Positions 8,126-18,800 are shown, counted from the first letter of the stretch. The stretch is DNA of 64,000 nt from Microcoleus vaginatus_C (GCA_040004035.1 JAMPLN010000017.1); one strand, 5' to 3'. Numbers and translations are program-made. The notes: generated by a model from the sequence alone, not told the origin.

Positions 8126-10825
8126 ATGGCTTTACCGAAAGAAAATCCGGCTGACGAAAATGAGTTAGAGGGTTTTGTTTCTCAATCTGACGAGTCTGCT
8201 GCCGATGCAGCAACCCAGCTAGAACCCTTGCTGAATCTGTTAGTCGATCTCAAAATTATTGCAGGTTCAAACCAGCAGAATGCAGAGCCTGAAGATGACA
8301 GCAGCAACGAAAAAAATCAAGCTGGGGCCCTCGGCGGGTTGATGGATTTGTTAGGTATCTCTGATCAAGCGCCAGAGGAAGTTGCAGCGAGTGTACCCGA
8401 AACTGGATCTCGCCAACCGGAGTCTGGCGATTCCCCGCCTGTTGCAGACGAGTTCAAAAGTTTGCTGTGGGCTACTCACAAACTCAACACTTCAGAACTG
8501 GAAAAAGACTATTCCTCAGCTAAAACTATAGATGTTTCGGCGATCGCCCAGCCGGATTTGGAGGAAAAATTAGAGCCTGTCGAGGAATTGTCTAACTTGA
8601 CAATGAAAGATTCTCTACAGTACGTACAGGCTCAAAAATCCCACGGGTTCGATCGGCATTTACAGGATGTTTCCCCTCCCGAAACCGAGTCAAAATCCTC
8701 GGAAATTCCCGATGACCCCAGAGTTTCCACAGTCTCAGCTCCACCAGAAACTGGATATTTAGATGCTGCGGGGGCTTCGGATCTAGAAATCCCAAACTTA
8801 CTAGAACAGCCGACAGAAATATTAGGACAAATTAAACAGGACTTAAATGAAGCCGACAGCGCGATGGAAAGGCTGCAAAATCTGATGTTCGGCTCGCAAA
8901 TCTCGGATATCGAGCAAGTGAAAAGTCTGCTGGCAGAAAACGATTTGCCGGGGGTGCGCCACCTGATGGCAACAATCGACGATAAATTAGGAAAATTGGA
9001 GCACCAAATCTACGAGCCCCAAGAGTTGATTGAGTTGATGTTGCCTTGGATCGCAGAAATTCTCAGCCGCAAAATTGCTGATTCGAGAGAAGAAGTTGTC
9101 AACGCGATCGTCCCAATTATTGACGAAGTGATTAGGGCAAAAACTCACGAAAACAAGTCGGCAATGAGTGCGGCAATAGCTGAGCTGCTTCCCGAGGCAC
9201 TTGCTCAACAAATAGTGAATTCGCCAGCGGATATTGCTAAGGCGATCGCCCCAGAAATGGGTCTAGCAATTAAAGAGCAAATTCGCCTCGACCAAGAGTC
9301 GATCGCCCAAGCCCTCGCACCGGAAATGGGCAAAGCGATTACAGCCCAAATAAAACTCGAACGCGACTCTATGGTGGATGCGCTCTATCCCGTAATTGGC
9401 AGTACAATTTCCCGATACATGGCAGAAGCTATCAAGACAATCAATGAAAAAGTGTCAACGGCCATCAGCGTCGAAGGATTCAAAAGAAAAATTCGCTCCA
9501 AAGTAAAAGGAGTCTCCGAAGCTGAATTAATCCTCCAAGAATCAGTACCCTTCACCGTCCAAGCAGCATTCTTAATTCACAAAGCATCAGGCTTGATTAT
9601 TTCCGAAGTTCAAAACTCAGAAAGCTACCAGTTAGAATCAGAAATGGTAGCAGGAATGCTCACAGCTATTCGCAGCTTTGTTAACGAGTGCTTCGTGCAG
9701 CCGGGAGAATCTTCTGAACTAAATCAAATTGAATACGGCGACTCAAAAATTCTGCTAGAAGTAGCGGGATATTGCTACATAGCCGTCGTGATTAAAGGAG
9801 AACCGCCAAACTTGTTCATCCAAAAAATACGACAAACCGTTAGTAATCTCATCCTTAATTATGCTCAAGTAATTCACGAGTTTAACGGCGACCCCGGTAC
9901 TATACCGGAGTCGCTGCACCCGTGGATAAAAACTTTATTCGACCCGCTACAAACGGAAAAATCAACAAAACCCCCGCTCGCCCTAGTGGCTATCAGTTTA
10001 GCAGCCTTGAGCTTAATCTTAGTACCTTGGGGAATTTATCAGTACCGCAGCAGCGTTGAGCGCCGGCTCGAAGCAAATGCCATCGCCGCTTTAGCATCGA
10101 CTCCCGAATTAGCAGTTTACCGCTTAGATGTTGCAGTTGATGGCAAAACTTTAAAGCTAGCCGGTAAGTTGCCCAATCAACAATTGCGGGCACAAGCCGA
10201 AAAAATAGCCGCATCAACTGCACCGAAATTGCAATTAGATAATAGAATTATAGCTGTAGATGTCCCCCCCGATCCAGTTTTGACGGCGGCTGAGGTGCAG
10301 CGGATTACCGCCGTTTTGAATCAGAAAGAGGGCGTTTCTATTTCTACGCGGTATGGCGATCGTAAAGTGACTGTAGAGGGGACAGTTAGAGAGGGTGCAG
10401 ACGGACAGAAAATAGCTCAGTCGCTGAAGCAAATTCCCGGTGTTCAATCGGTGATTAGCACAGTTAAATTAGAGCCGCTGAAAATTACAACCCGCATCTA
10501 CTTCCAGCAAGGAACGGCAACATTAGACTCTACACATGGAGAAATCATCGCCCGTGTCAAAAATTTCATGGATCAATATCCTCAAAAACAGATTAAGATA
10601 ATTGGGCACAGCGATCGAACCGGGGAACTTGCTACAAATCAACAGTTGTCGCTCAAGCGTGCCGCAGCAGTGCGAGATGCTTTAGTGCGGCAGGGTACAG
10701 ACCCAAAGCGCCTCCAAACGGTTGGCGTCGCGCATCCTCCTGCCGACGTGGAACCCAATCAACCACGACTTTTAAGCAGATGCGTGGTATTTGAACCAAT
10801 AACTAAGACCATAAACAGTAAATAA
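8126..10825 (+). CDS. Single-pass membrane protein: roadblock-like domain, BON domains, OmpA peptidoglycan-binding domain
   Basis: 899 residues. Residues 1-250 are acidic and low-complexity. About 300-450 is helical with repeated APEMG-xAI-xxQI units. About 474-585 has an alpha/beta pattern (AAFLIHKASGLIISEV ... GYCYIAVVIKGEPPNLFIQ) that resembles roadblock/longin GTPase-regulator domains. One strong transmembrane helix is at about 615-636 (LALVAISLAALSLILVPWG). Two BON-like repeats span about 645-785. The C-terminal OmpA domain (about 793-890) keeps the peptidoglycan-binding Asp in HSDRTG and the Arg in LSLKRA. The predicted topology puts the N-terminus in the cytoplasm and the BON and OmpA parts in the periplasm bound to the wall. 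There is no signal peptide. The Ras-like GTPase gene starts 2 bp after its stop, so the roadblock-like part may contact that GTPase. The OmpA call is firm; the roadblock call is by eye only. Confidence 0.85.
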   Translation: MALPKENPADENELEGFVSQSDESAADAATQLEPLLNLLVDLKIIAGSNQQNAEPEDDSSNEKNQAGALGGLMDLLGISDQAPEEVAASVPETGSRQPESGDSPPVADEFKSLLWATHKLNTSELEKDYSSAKTIDVSAIAQPDLEEKLEPVEELSNLTMKDSLQYVQAQKSHGFDRHLQDVSPPETESKSSEIPDDPRVSTVSAPPETGYLDAAGASDLEIPNLLEQPTEILGQIKQDLNEADSAMERLQNLMFGSQISDIEQVKSLLAENDLPGVRHLMATIDDKLGKLEHQIYEPQELIELMLPWIAEILSRKIADSREEVVNAIVPIIDEVIRAKTHENKSAMSAAIAELLPEALAQQIVNSPADIAKAIAPEMGLAIKEQIRLDQESIAQALAPEMGKAITAQIKLERDSMVDALYPVIGSTISRYMAEAIKTINEKVSTAISVEGFKRKIRSKVKGVSEAELILQESVPFTVQAAFLIHKASGLIISEVQNSESYQLESEMVAGMLTAIRSFVNECFVQPGESSELNQIEYGDSKILLEVAGYCYIAVVIKGEPPNLFIQKIRQTVSNLILNYAQVIHEFNGDPGTIPESLHPWIKTLFDPLQTEKSTKPPLALVAISLAALSLILVPWGIYQYRSSVERRLEANAIAALASTPELAVYRLDVAVDGKTLKLAGKLPNQQLRAQAEKIAASTAPKLQLDNRIIAVDVPPDPVLTAAEVQRITAVLNQKEGVSISTRYGDRKVTVEGTVREGADGQKIAQSLKQIPGVQSVISTVKLEPLKITTRIYFQQGTATLDSTHGEIIARVKNFMDQYPQKQIKIIGHSDRTGELATNQQLSLKRAAAVRDALVRQGTDPKRLQTVGVAHPPADVEPNQPRLLSRCVVFEPITKTINSK

Positions 10826-10827
10826 TT

Positions 10828-11364
10828 ATGTCAGTTACTATAGCTAAAAAAATGTGTATGATCGGCGATTTTGGCGTGGGCAAAACCAGCCTGATCCGCC
10901 GTTTTGTCGATCGGCAATTCAGCGACCAATACCTCTCCACAGTAGGAGTAAAAATTTCCAGCAAAATCGTAGAATTAGAAGGGGTAAAACAGCGGGAAAA
11001 CGTGACTGCAAAGTTGCTGATTTGGGACTTAGAAGGGCATACAAAATTCAAAGGAATAGCACCGACTTACTTGCAGGGAGCTAGCGGCGTTTTAATCGTT
11101 GCCGATGTCAGCCGCTCCGAAACAGTTGAGCGAATCTCCGAACACATTCAGCTTTTTTCTTCAGTCAATCCTAAAGGGTCAATTATCGTCGCTTTGAACA
11201 AAGTAGACTTGATTGACGAGGAAAAATTGGCGCTGCTAGTGGAAATATCCCATTCGATAAGTCAAGACAAAGTAATAGGAGTTTACACAACATCTGCTAA
11301 AACAGGCAAAGACGTTGACGAAATTTTCTACAAACTAGCTTACACAATGGTAGAACAAGTATGA
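10828..11364 (+). CDS. Ras-like small GTPase (Rab/Rup family)
   Basis: 178 residues, the size of a bare small GTPase. G1 is GDFGVGKTS (about 13-21), the G2 threonine lies in STVGVKIS, G3 is WDLEGHTKF, G4 is NKVD, and G5 is TSAKTG. All nucleotide-binding motifs are intact. The usual DTAGQ of switch II is DLEGH, so the Gln that positions the catalytic water is replaced, which fits slow intrinsic hydrolysis and dependence on a partner. No lipidation signal or membrane segment is seen. It follows the OmpA-like gene by 2 bp and overlaps the kinase gene by 4 bp (ATGA), strong evidence for one transcript. Bacterial relatives such as MglA act in polarity and motility; a similar role here is only an inference. 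Confidence 0.93.
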   Translation: MSVTIAKKMCMIGDFGVGKTSLIRRFVDRQFSDQYLSTVGVKISSKIVELEGVKQRENVTAKLLIWDLEGHTKFKGIAPTYLQGASGVLIVADVSRSETVERISEHIQLFSSVNPKGSIIVALNKVDLIDEEKLALLVEISHSISQDKVIGVYTTSAKTGKDVDEIFYKLAYTMVEQV

Positions 11365-12920
11365 ACCCCCTGTTAAGAAAGCTGTTAGGGCCGCGACAAA
11401 CACAGTATTTTGTAGTCAATCACCATTTTATCATTCAGGCAACCTCCGCCCAAGTGCAGCACTATGCCGATACTCCGGGCGATGCAATACCCGGTGCAGA
11501 TGCTCGCATCAGTTTTCCCGAACTGATTGGCATTGAAAATATCCTCATGTCTATCATTATGGGACGGCTGCCGGGTTTTGAAATCAAAGGTATCGCCCGG
11601 TTTGCCGACCCGAACCGTCCTTTATACTTTGATATGTTGGCAATCAAATATGAAGAAGAAGAAGAAGAAGATGTGCCAAATAAATTGCTAATTTTGATTG
11701 AAGATACTACCGAAAAGATGGTGATGAAGCAATCGTTGATTCAGAGCGCGAATGAAGCTAATCTTTTGGTTAGCGCCTTAGCGGCTTCTAAAGATTATAT
11801 AGATAAAGTTATTCGTTCGATGGGCGATGCTTTGTTGGTGACAACAACATTAGGAACTATCAAAACAATCAATCAATCAGCCCAATGGTTATTTGGGTAT
11901 AGCGAAGCAGAATTGATCGGCAACCCCCTATCTTTAATATTACTTGAAGACACATTAATTTACCAAGCTCGCCACCGCTATATTTTGTCTCAGAAAGAGC
12001 TACGTAGAGAACTAGAAATAGTCTGCACTACTAAAGCAGGAGAAGAAATTTGGGTAGAATTTTCCTGTTCGGCAATTCAGACAGAATTAGAGGGACTTTA
12101 CGATTTTATTTATATAGGCAGGGACATCACAGAACGCAAACAACAAGAAATAGAAATTCGCGGCTCTTTGGCAAAAGAGCAAGAACTCAGACAGGTAAAA
12201 TCTCGTTTTTTCTCAATGATTGCTCACGAATTCGGCAATCCTTTAAGTACCGTATTATTTGCTACTAAAATCCTCCAAGACTACGGCGACGAAATCACCC
12301 ACGCGGAAAAACAACAATACCTGCAACACGTTAAATCAGCATCTCAACAAATGGCTCAGCTATTAGAGGACGTGCGGTTGCTTAGCAGCGCCGAAGCAGG
12401 AAAACTCGAATTCTATCCCGCACCAGTTGACTTAAAAAACTTTTGCAGCGAGTTAGTAGAATCAATTAAAATTAGTTATGGAAAAAATCATACAATTAAC
12501 TTTATTTATCAAGAATTAGTTACGCCCGCGAAACAAAATGATACCGACTCGCAGGAAACGCAAAACTTGCCCGCACTAGATGCAAAATTGCTGCGGCACA
12601 TCTTGACAAATTTGCTGTCAAATGCTGTTAAATATTCGCCGATGGACAGCCATATTTATTTTGAATTAAATTGTGAGAATAATGAAGAAGCTATATTTAA
12701 AATTAAAGACGCAGGCATTGGCATTCCTATAGAAGACCAAGAACAACTGTTTGAATCTTATTATCGAGCCAAAAATGTCGGAAAAATACCCGGTACAGGA
12801 CTGGGTTTATCCATAGTCAAGCAGTGCGTAGAATTGCACCGAGGTCAAATCGAATTTTCCAGCGAGACAGGGTTAGGCACTACTTTTATAGTCAAAATTC
12901 CATTTTACCAACACAGATAA
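11361..12920 (+). CDS. PAS-domain sensor histidine kinase
   Basis: 519 residues, soluble. Residues 1-120 are a PAS-like module (FVVNHHFIIQATSAQVQHY) shared with the next gene. A canonical PAS follows at about 150-265. The HisKA H-box is IAHEFGNPLSTV (His about 290), the N-box LTNLLSNAVKYSP, the G1 box DAGIGIP and the G2 box GTGLGLSIV, so it should be an active class I kinase. HEFGNPL replaces the common HELRTPL. It overlaps the GTPase gene by 4 bp, placing kinase and GTPase in one operon. There is no receiver domain in the protein; the nearest receiver is in the 19560-20681 gene. The signal sensed is unknown. Confidence 0.92.
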   Translation: MNPLLRKLLGPRQTQYFVVNHHFIIQATSAQVQHYADTPGDAIPGADARISFPELIGIENILMSIIMGRLPGFEIKGIARFADPNRPLYFDMLAIKYEEEEEEDVPNKLLILIEDTTEKMVMKQSLIQSANEANLLVSALAASKDYIDKVIRSMGDALLVTTTLGTIKTINQSAQWLFGYSEAELIGNPLSLILLEDTLIYQARHRYILSQKELRRELEIVCTTKAGEEIWVEFSCSAIQTELEGLYDFIYIGRDITERKQQEIEIRGSLAKEQELRQVKSRFFSMIAHEFGNPLSTVLFATKILQDYGDEITHAEKQQYLQHVKSASQQMAQLLEDVRLLSSAEAGKLEFYPAPVDLKNFCSELVESIKISYGKNHTINFIYQELVTPAKQNDTDSQETQNLPALDAKLLRHILTNLLSNAVKYSPMDSHIYFELNCENNEEAIFKIKDAGIGIPIEDQEQLFESYYRAKNVGKIPGTGLGLSIVKQCVELHRGQIEFSSETGLGTTFIVKIPFYQHR

Positions 12921-12977
12921 ATAGATTAATTTTAGATAGTGCGCTATAGAGGGCGCATTCACTACTAAAAATTCAAC

Positions 12978-15803
12978 ATGGAAACCCTGTTAAAAAAGCT
13001 GTTAGTCCCCCCCCACTTGGAGTACCTAGCACTGGATAAAGACTTTTTAATCCAAGAAACCTCTATCAAAGTGCAGCGGTTTGGCGACTGTCCCGAGGAA
13101 GTAGTCGCCGGCAACGATGTCCGCATTCCCTTTCCCGAATTAGTAGGAACTGAAGAAATTTTAATCGATATTTTTGAAAAACGTTTGCCCAATTTTGAAT
13201 TAAAAGCGATGACGCGACTATTAGAAAATGGTTCGCGGCTTTATTTTGATATGTATATCGTGGAGTTCACCAATGACGAGAATTATAAGAGATTAATTAT
13301 ATTTTTTCAAGACGTGAGCGACAGGATGGCTTTAGAACAAACTCTAGTGCAAGCTACCAATGAAATGGATATTTTATTGAGTACCTTAGCGGCTACTAAT
13401 AATTATGTTGAAAAAATTATTACTTCAATGGCCGAAGTTTTGTTGGTAACAACAGCTTCGGGAAAGATTAAAAAAGTCAATCAAGCGGCTCAAGATTTGT
13501 TCGGTTACAGCGAATCAGAATTAGTAGGCCAGCAAATAGACGCTCTTGCTGCATTTGGCTGCTCTTTGCAAGCAGTCAGCCAAGAGGAGCCTCAGCAATC
13601 TCAAACTAACACTGAAGTAATTTGCACGGCAAAAACCGGAGAAAAGCTAACAGTTTCGTTTTCCTGTACGGCGATTTCAACTGATATTAAAGGTATTTCT
13701 GGCTCTGGGCCCGCTCTTCAAGATTTCGTGTACATCGGCCGCGATGTCACAGATAGACAGCGGGCCCGCAAGCGACAAATAACTCAGTACGTCACCACTC
13801 GCATCCTGTCGGCATCCGAAACAATCAAAAAAGCTATAGCAGCAATTCTCCCCATAATTTGTGACAGCTTGGGATGGGATACTGCCGAACTTTGGATGCC
13901 AGAAGCTGGGGAAAAACTGCTGTCAGAAACTAAGAGAATAACTGCGGTTTCCGACCCCAATTTGCTTCGCTGCGTCGCCAGTTGGACAAAACGGTCAGTT
14001 TCTATCCCCAAATTTGCAGAATTTACCGAACAAATGACTTGTGCGTTTGGCGAAGGATTACCCGGTGTCGTTTGGGCCAGCGGTTCCTCTCACTGGATTG
14101 CCGATGTCACAAAAAGCGACAGTTGTATACGCCGCGAAATCGCTGCTGAAGAAGGACTGCACGGAGCTTTTGGTTTTCCAATTGTGGGCGACTACGACCC
14201 GGAAAATTCTGCAAAATCTGTGTTGGGGGTGATGATTTTATTCAGCCGCGAAGTGCAGTGTTTTGATGAAGAATTGCTCCAGATAATGGCAACCATCGGC
14301 AGCCAACTCGGTCAATTTATCAAGCGCAAACAAGCGGAAATAGCTTTGCGGGAAAGCGAAGAACAACTCCGAGACTTATTTGAAAACGCTACTGACTTAA
14401 TTCAAAGTATTGGAGCAGACGGTCATTTTTTGTATGTAAATCGGGCTTGGCGGGAAACTCTGGGCTACACTGAAGCAGAAATTGCTCAAATGACTGTTTT
14501 TGATATCATTCATCCGAACAGTTCCCCAGAGTCTCTGGATATATTGTATCAAGCTATTACCCAAAAAACGGTCAATGAAAATACATTGTATCCAGACTCT
14601 ATTGAACTCACATTTATTACTAAATATCAGGAAAAAATTTTGCTTGAAGGGAGCATAAGCTGTAAATTTGCGGCAGGTTCGCTAGTAGCGATTCGCGCTA
14701 TTTTGCGAGACATTACTGCTCGAAAAATGGCCGAAGACGCCCTAGCAAAATCTGTGTCTCTGCTGCTAGCAACTTTTGATTCTACTGCGGACGGTATTTT
14801 AGCGATTGACAGAAGCGGAAAAATCGTCACTTTCAATCGACAATTTGTGGAAATGTGGGGCATACCTAATGAAGTGATGGCAGTGCGAGACGACCCCACA
14901 ACGATCGCCTTTGTCCTGAACCAACTCAAAGACCCCCAAGCATTTCAAGAGAGAATACAATCGCTTTACGAGCAGCCAGAAGCCGAAAGTTACGACTTGT
15001 TGGAATTTAAAGATGGCAGATTTTTTGAACGCTATTCGCAACCGCAGCGACTGGGAGATACAATTATCGGGAGAGTCTGGAGTTACCACGACATTACGGA
15101 ACGCAAGCAAGCAGAAGATGCCCTGCGGGAAGAACAAGAAAAATCAGAAAAGCTGCTGTTAAATATCTTGCCCAAGGCAATAGCAGAACGACTCAAGCAA
15201 AACGAAACTACTATTGCCGAATACTTTCCGGAAGTGACTGTTTTGTTCGCCGACATTGTGGGGTTTACTGCTTTGTCTGCCGTCATGAATCCGATCGAAC
15301 TTGTGGATCTCCTAAATAAGATTTTCTCAGGATTCGACCTTTTGTGCGAACAGCACGGTTTAGAGAAAATCAAGACCATCGGCGACGCATACATGGCGGT
15401 TGGAGGACTGCCTGAACCCAGGGCAGACCACGCAGAGGCGATCGCTCAAATGGCCCTAGATATGCAAGCAGAAATAGCCCGATTTAATGCTAGTCATAAT
15501 AAATATTTTAGCATCCGCATCGGCATTCACAGCGGCCCGGTTGTTGCCGGAGTAATTGGTATAAAGAAGTTTATTTACGATCTATGGGGCGACACGGTAA
15601 ATATTGCTTCCCGCATGGAATCTCAGGGTTTGCCTTGGCGGATTCAAGTGAGCGAAACTACTTATAACTTGTTGGAAAATAAATATTTGTTTCAGGAGCG
15701 AGGAATGATTGAAGTTAAAGGCAAAGGGCGAATGAAAACTTATATTCTCATTGGTAGAAAATCAGGCAGCTCATCAGTCATCAGTCATCTGGCTGATGAC
15801 TAA
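12978..15803 (+). CDS. Multi-PAS/GAF class III adenylate cyclase
   Basis: 941 residues with no membrane segments. In order: an N-terminal PAS-like module (1-120) related to that of the preceding kinase, PAS (about 150-260), GAF (about 270-455), two PAS domains (about 460-700), a helical linker, and a class III cyclase domain (about 745-920). Both metal Asp residues are present (VLFADIVGFT about 757 and KTIGDAYM about 801). The Lys of KTIGD and the Asp of LWGDTVNIASRM match adenylate rather than guanylate specificity, and the transition-state Asn and Arg are in the latter motif. So it should make cAMP from ATP under control of the sensory domains. The gap from the kinase gene is 57 bp. A perfect hairpin with a T-run begins at its stop codon, probably closing the operon. 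Confidence 0.93.
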   Translation: METLLKKLLVPPHLEYLALDKDFLIQETSIKVQRFGDCPEEVVAGNDVRIPFPELVGTEEILIDIFEKRLPNFELKAMTRLLENGSRLYFDMYIVEFTNDENYKRLIIFFQDVSDRMALEQTLVQATNEMDILLSTLAATNNYVEKIITSMAEVLLVTTASGKIKKVNQAAQDLFGYSESELVGQQIDALAAFGCSLQAVSQEEPQQSQTNTEVICTAKTGEKLTVSFSCTAISTDIKGISGSGPALQDFVYIGRDVTDRQRARKRQITQYVTTRILSASETIKKAIAAILPIICDSLGWDTAELWMPEAGEKLLSETKRITAVSDPNLLRCVASWTKRSVSIPKFAEFTEQMTCAFGEGLPGVVWASGSSHWIADVTKSDSCIRREIAAEEGLHGAFGFPIVGDYDPENSAKSVLGVMILFSREVQCFDEELLQIMATIGSQLGQFIKRKQAEIALRESEEQLRDLFENATDLIQSIGADGHFLYVNRAWRETLGYTEAEIAQMTVFDIIHPNSSPESLDILYQAITQKTVNENTLYPDSIELTFITKYQEKILLEGSISCKFAAGSLVAIRAILRDITARKMAEDALAKSVSLLLATFDSTADGILAIDRSGKIVTFNRQFVEMWGIPNEVMAVRDDPTTIAFVLNQLKDPQAFQERIQSLYEQPEAESYDLLEFKDGRFFERYSQPQRLGDTIIGRVWSYHDITERKQAEDALREEQEKSEKLLLNILPKAIAERLKQNETTIAEYFPEVTVLFADIVGFTALSAVMNPIELVDLLNKIFSGFDLLCEQHGLEKIKTIGDAYMAVGGLPEPRADHAEAIAQMALDMQAEIARFNASHNKYFSIRIGIHSGPVVAGVIGIKKFIYDLWGDTVNIASRMESQGLPWRIQVSETTYNLLENKYLFQERGMIEVKGKGRMKTYILIGRKSGSSSVISHLADD

Positions 15804-15836
15804 AAGTATTGCTAAAGTTAATTAGCAATACTTTTT
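15802..15836 (+). terminator. Rho-independent terminator after the cyclase gene
   Basis: Arms aaaagtattgctaa (15802-15815) and ttagcaatactttt (15822-15835) are perfect complements around a 6-nt loop and end in a T-run. The stem starts within the cyclase stop codon and ends only 12 bp before the next start codon, so it would separate the two genes or attenuate read-through. Confidence 0.85.
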
Positions 15837-15847
15837 GACCAAGACTA

Positions 15848-18800
15848 ATGGAACTAGCTAATTTGTCGGCAAATTTACGATCGCCCGACGAAGCTGTCGA
15901 TCGTAGATTTGCCACGGTTGCGCCCTCAACTTCCCTCGCAGAGGCGATCGCCCTGATGCGTCAGACGAGCAACCCTTGCCCACTGCCTAATTCACCTGCA
16001 TTTCCCGACTCAAACGAAACTGTAAAAGCATCGATTAATTGCGTCTTAGTTGTCGATGAAAATCAGCTAGTCGGACTGCTAAGCTCGGAAGATGTGCTGA
16101 ACTTAGCCACCGCCGAATACGGATGGCAAGGCATGAAAGTTGCCGACGCAATGACGCGGAATTTAATTGTCTTACAAGAATCAGAATTTACAGATATTAG
16201 TACCGCATTCAAGCTATTTTGTCAATACTCGATCGATTGCTTGCCAATTGTAGATGAACGGGGTCAGCCAGTAGGTATAGTCAGTGAAAAAAGGATTCGT
16301 CCAGCAATGTATAGCTGGATCGAGGCACTGAATCAAGAAGTGGCAAAACTCCAGGAACAATGCGAACTGTTAGAGGGCAATTGTGAACTAGAAAAAGTCA
16401 GCGATCGCCAAAATGCCGAAAATGCCATGCGGCAGAGCGAGGCGCGCTACCTGGCGATTGTGGAAGACCAAACCGAACTGATTTGCCGCTACCTCCCAGA
16501 CGGTAAAATAACTTTTGTCAATCAAGCTTACTGCCGTTATTTCGGCGTGCAGCCGTTCGACTTACTCGGCAAATGCTTCATGTCCCTGCTGCCAGAAGCA
16601 GACCGAGAAATTTTTCAACAGCAATATACTTCTGTGTCTCCCGACAACCCTATTTTTACCTGCGAACACCGAGTAATTTTGCCGAGTGGGGAAATTCGCT
16701 GGCAGCAGTGGATCGATCGGGCGATATTTGACGAGAGCGGACAAATCGTCGAGTATCAAGCTGCAGGCCGGGATGTAACGGATCGCAAACAAGCAGAAAT
16801 CGCTTTGCAGCAGCTCAATGGAGAGTTAGAACGGAGAGTGCAGCAGCGGACACAATGGTACGAAATGGCAGTATCGGCGGGCAAAGTGGGGGTTTGGGAC
16901 TGGAATTTGGAAACCGACGAAATTTACATTGCTCCGTCTTTGAAAGCTTTGTTAGGCTATCAGGACGCAGAGATTCCTAACCGCATGGAAAATTGGGCGT
17001 CTCACGTTCATCCCGACGATCGAGTTGCAGTCGCCGAAGCAGTAAATGCTTATCTAGAGGGTTTGACAGAAATTTATGAAATAGAACACCGGATGCTGCG
17101 TAAAGACGGCAGCATTTGCTGGATACTTGCCCGCGGCAGCGCGATCCGATCGGCTTCTGGCAAGGCCTTCCGCCTGACTGGTACTGACACCGACATTACC
17201 GATCGCAAATTGACCGAAGAAAAACTCCAAAACTCCGAAGCCGAACTGCTGGCGCTGTTTAATGCCATGACGGATATCGTGCTGGTTTTCGACGCAAGCG
17301 GCCGCTACCTCAAAATCGCCCCCACTGCTCCCGAACTGCTGTACAAACCGGCTCCTGAAGTGCTGGGCAAAACCCTCGCCGAAATTTTCCCAGAAGCGGA
17401 AGCTAATTTTGCCCTAGCCCACATTCGCCAAACATTGGCATCTGGGCAAACCCACAGAGTTGAATACAGCATGGAAATTGGCTGCAAATTATTTTGGTTT
17501 GATGCCAGTATTTCGCCGCTGGATTGTGATCGGGTGATGTGGGTAGCCCGAGACATTACCGCTCGCAAACACGCAGAAGCTGCATTGCAAAAGAGTGAGG
17601 AAAAGTTTCGCAACTTATTTGACGATGCTCCGATCGCGCTGGGTTTGGCAAGCCTGCGCGACTTCCGCACGATCAAAGTGAATGAAGCTCACCGCCAGAT
17701 GTTGGGCTACAGCGATTCGGAGTTGGCTAGCATGACTTTTAGTGAACTCACGCATCCAGAAGATTTACAAGCAGATGTAGAGGAAGTCAAGCAGTTGATC
17801 TGTGGCAATATTTCTCGCTTCCAAAGCGAAAAACGCTTGATTAAGAAGAATGGCGAGCTGATGTGGGCAAACTTGACGGTGACGCTGATCCGCGACCGCG
17901 AGGGCATTCCTCTCTACAGCATGGGGGCGATCGAAGATATCAGTTATCGTAAGCGGGCAGAAATGGAATTTCAGCAGTTAAAAGAACGCCTGCAATTTTT
18001 ACTGGGTTCTAATCCGGCGGTAATTTTTACAGCCGCACCGATGGCGGACTTTTGTACTACTTACATCAGCGACAACGTTCAGACAATCGTTGGTTACGAT
18101 CCCCAAGAATTGTTAGCAGATTGTAAATTTTGGTCTAGCAGGATTCACCCTGAAGATCGACCACAATTTCTAGTAAATTTTTCGGATTTGTCCGCAGAAA
18201 AAAATTGCATTTCCGAGTATCGTTTTCTGCACCAAGACGGAATTTACCGTTGGCTAAGGACGGAACTAAAACTATTGGTTGACAGCAGGGGCATTCCGAT
18301 CGAAATTATTGGTTATGCCGCTGATATCAGCAATTCTAAATACGCCGAACTTGCTAGGGGGCAGCAGTTCGAGCAAGAACGGCTTGTGGAGGCGATCGCC
18401 CGTCGTGTCCGCCAGTCTTTGCAATTAGAGGAAATTCTCAACACCACGGTTGCGGAACTCCAGCAAGTATTATTAGCCGATCGAGTTTTGGTTTATCAAA
18501 TTTTACCCAAAAGGGGCGGACGAGTCATTGCTGAAGCCGTGGCAGAAGGATGCAGCCAACTCGTGGATAGATATTTTGGCGAAGAGGTTTTTCCGCCTGA
18601 AAGTTATCAGCTTTATTTGCAAGGGCGAATTTCTGCGATCTCGGAACTAGATGACCCCTGCATTACACCTTGTGTGGTGGAGTTTATGAAACAAATTCAA
18701 GTTAGGGCAAAGTTAGTAGTGCCGATTATCCAGCACACCCAACTTTGGGGATTGCTGATTGCCCACCAATGCGATGGTCCTCGTGATTGGAAAGAATGGG

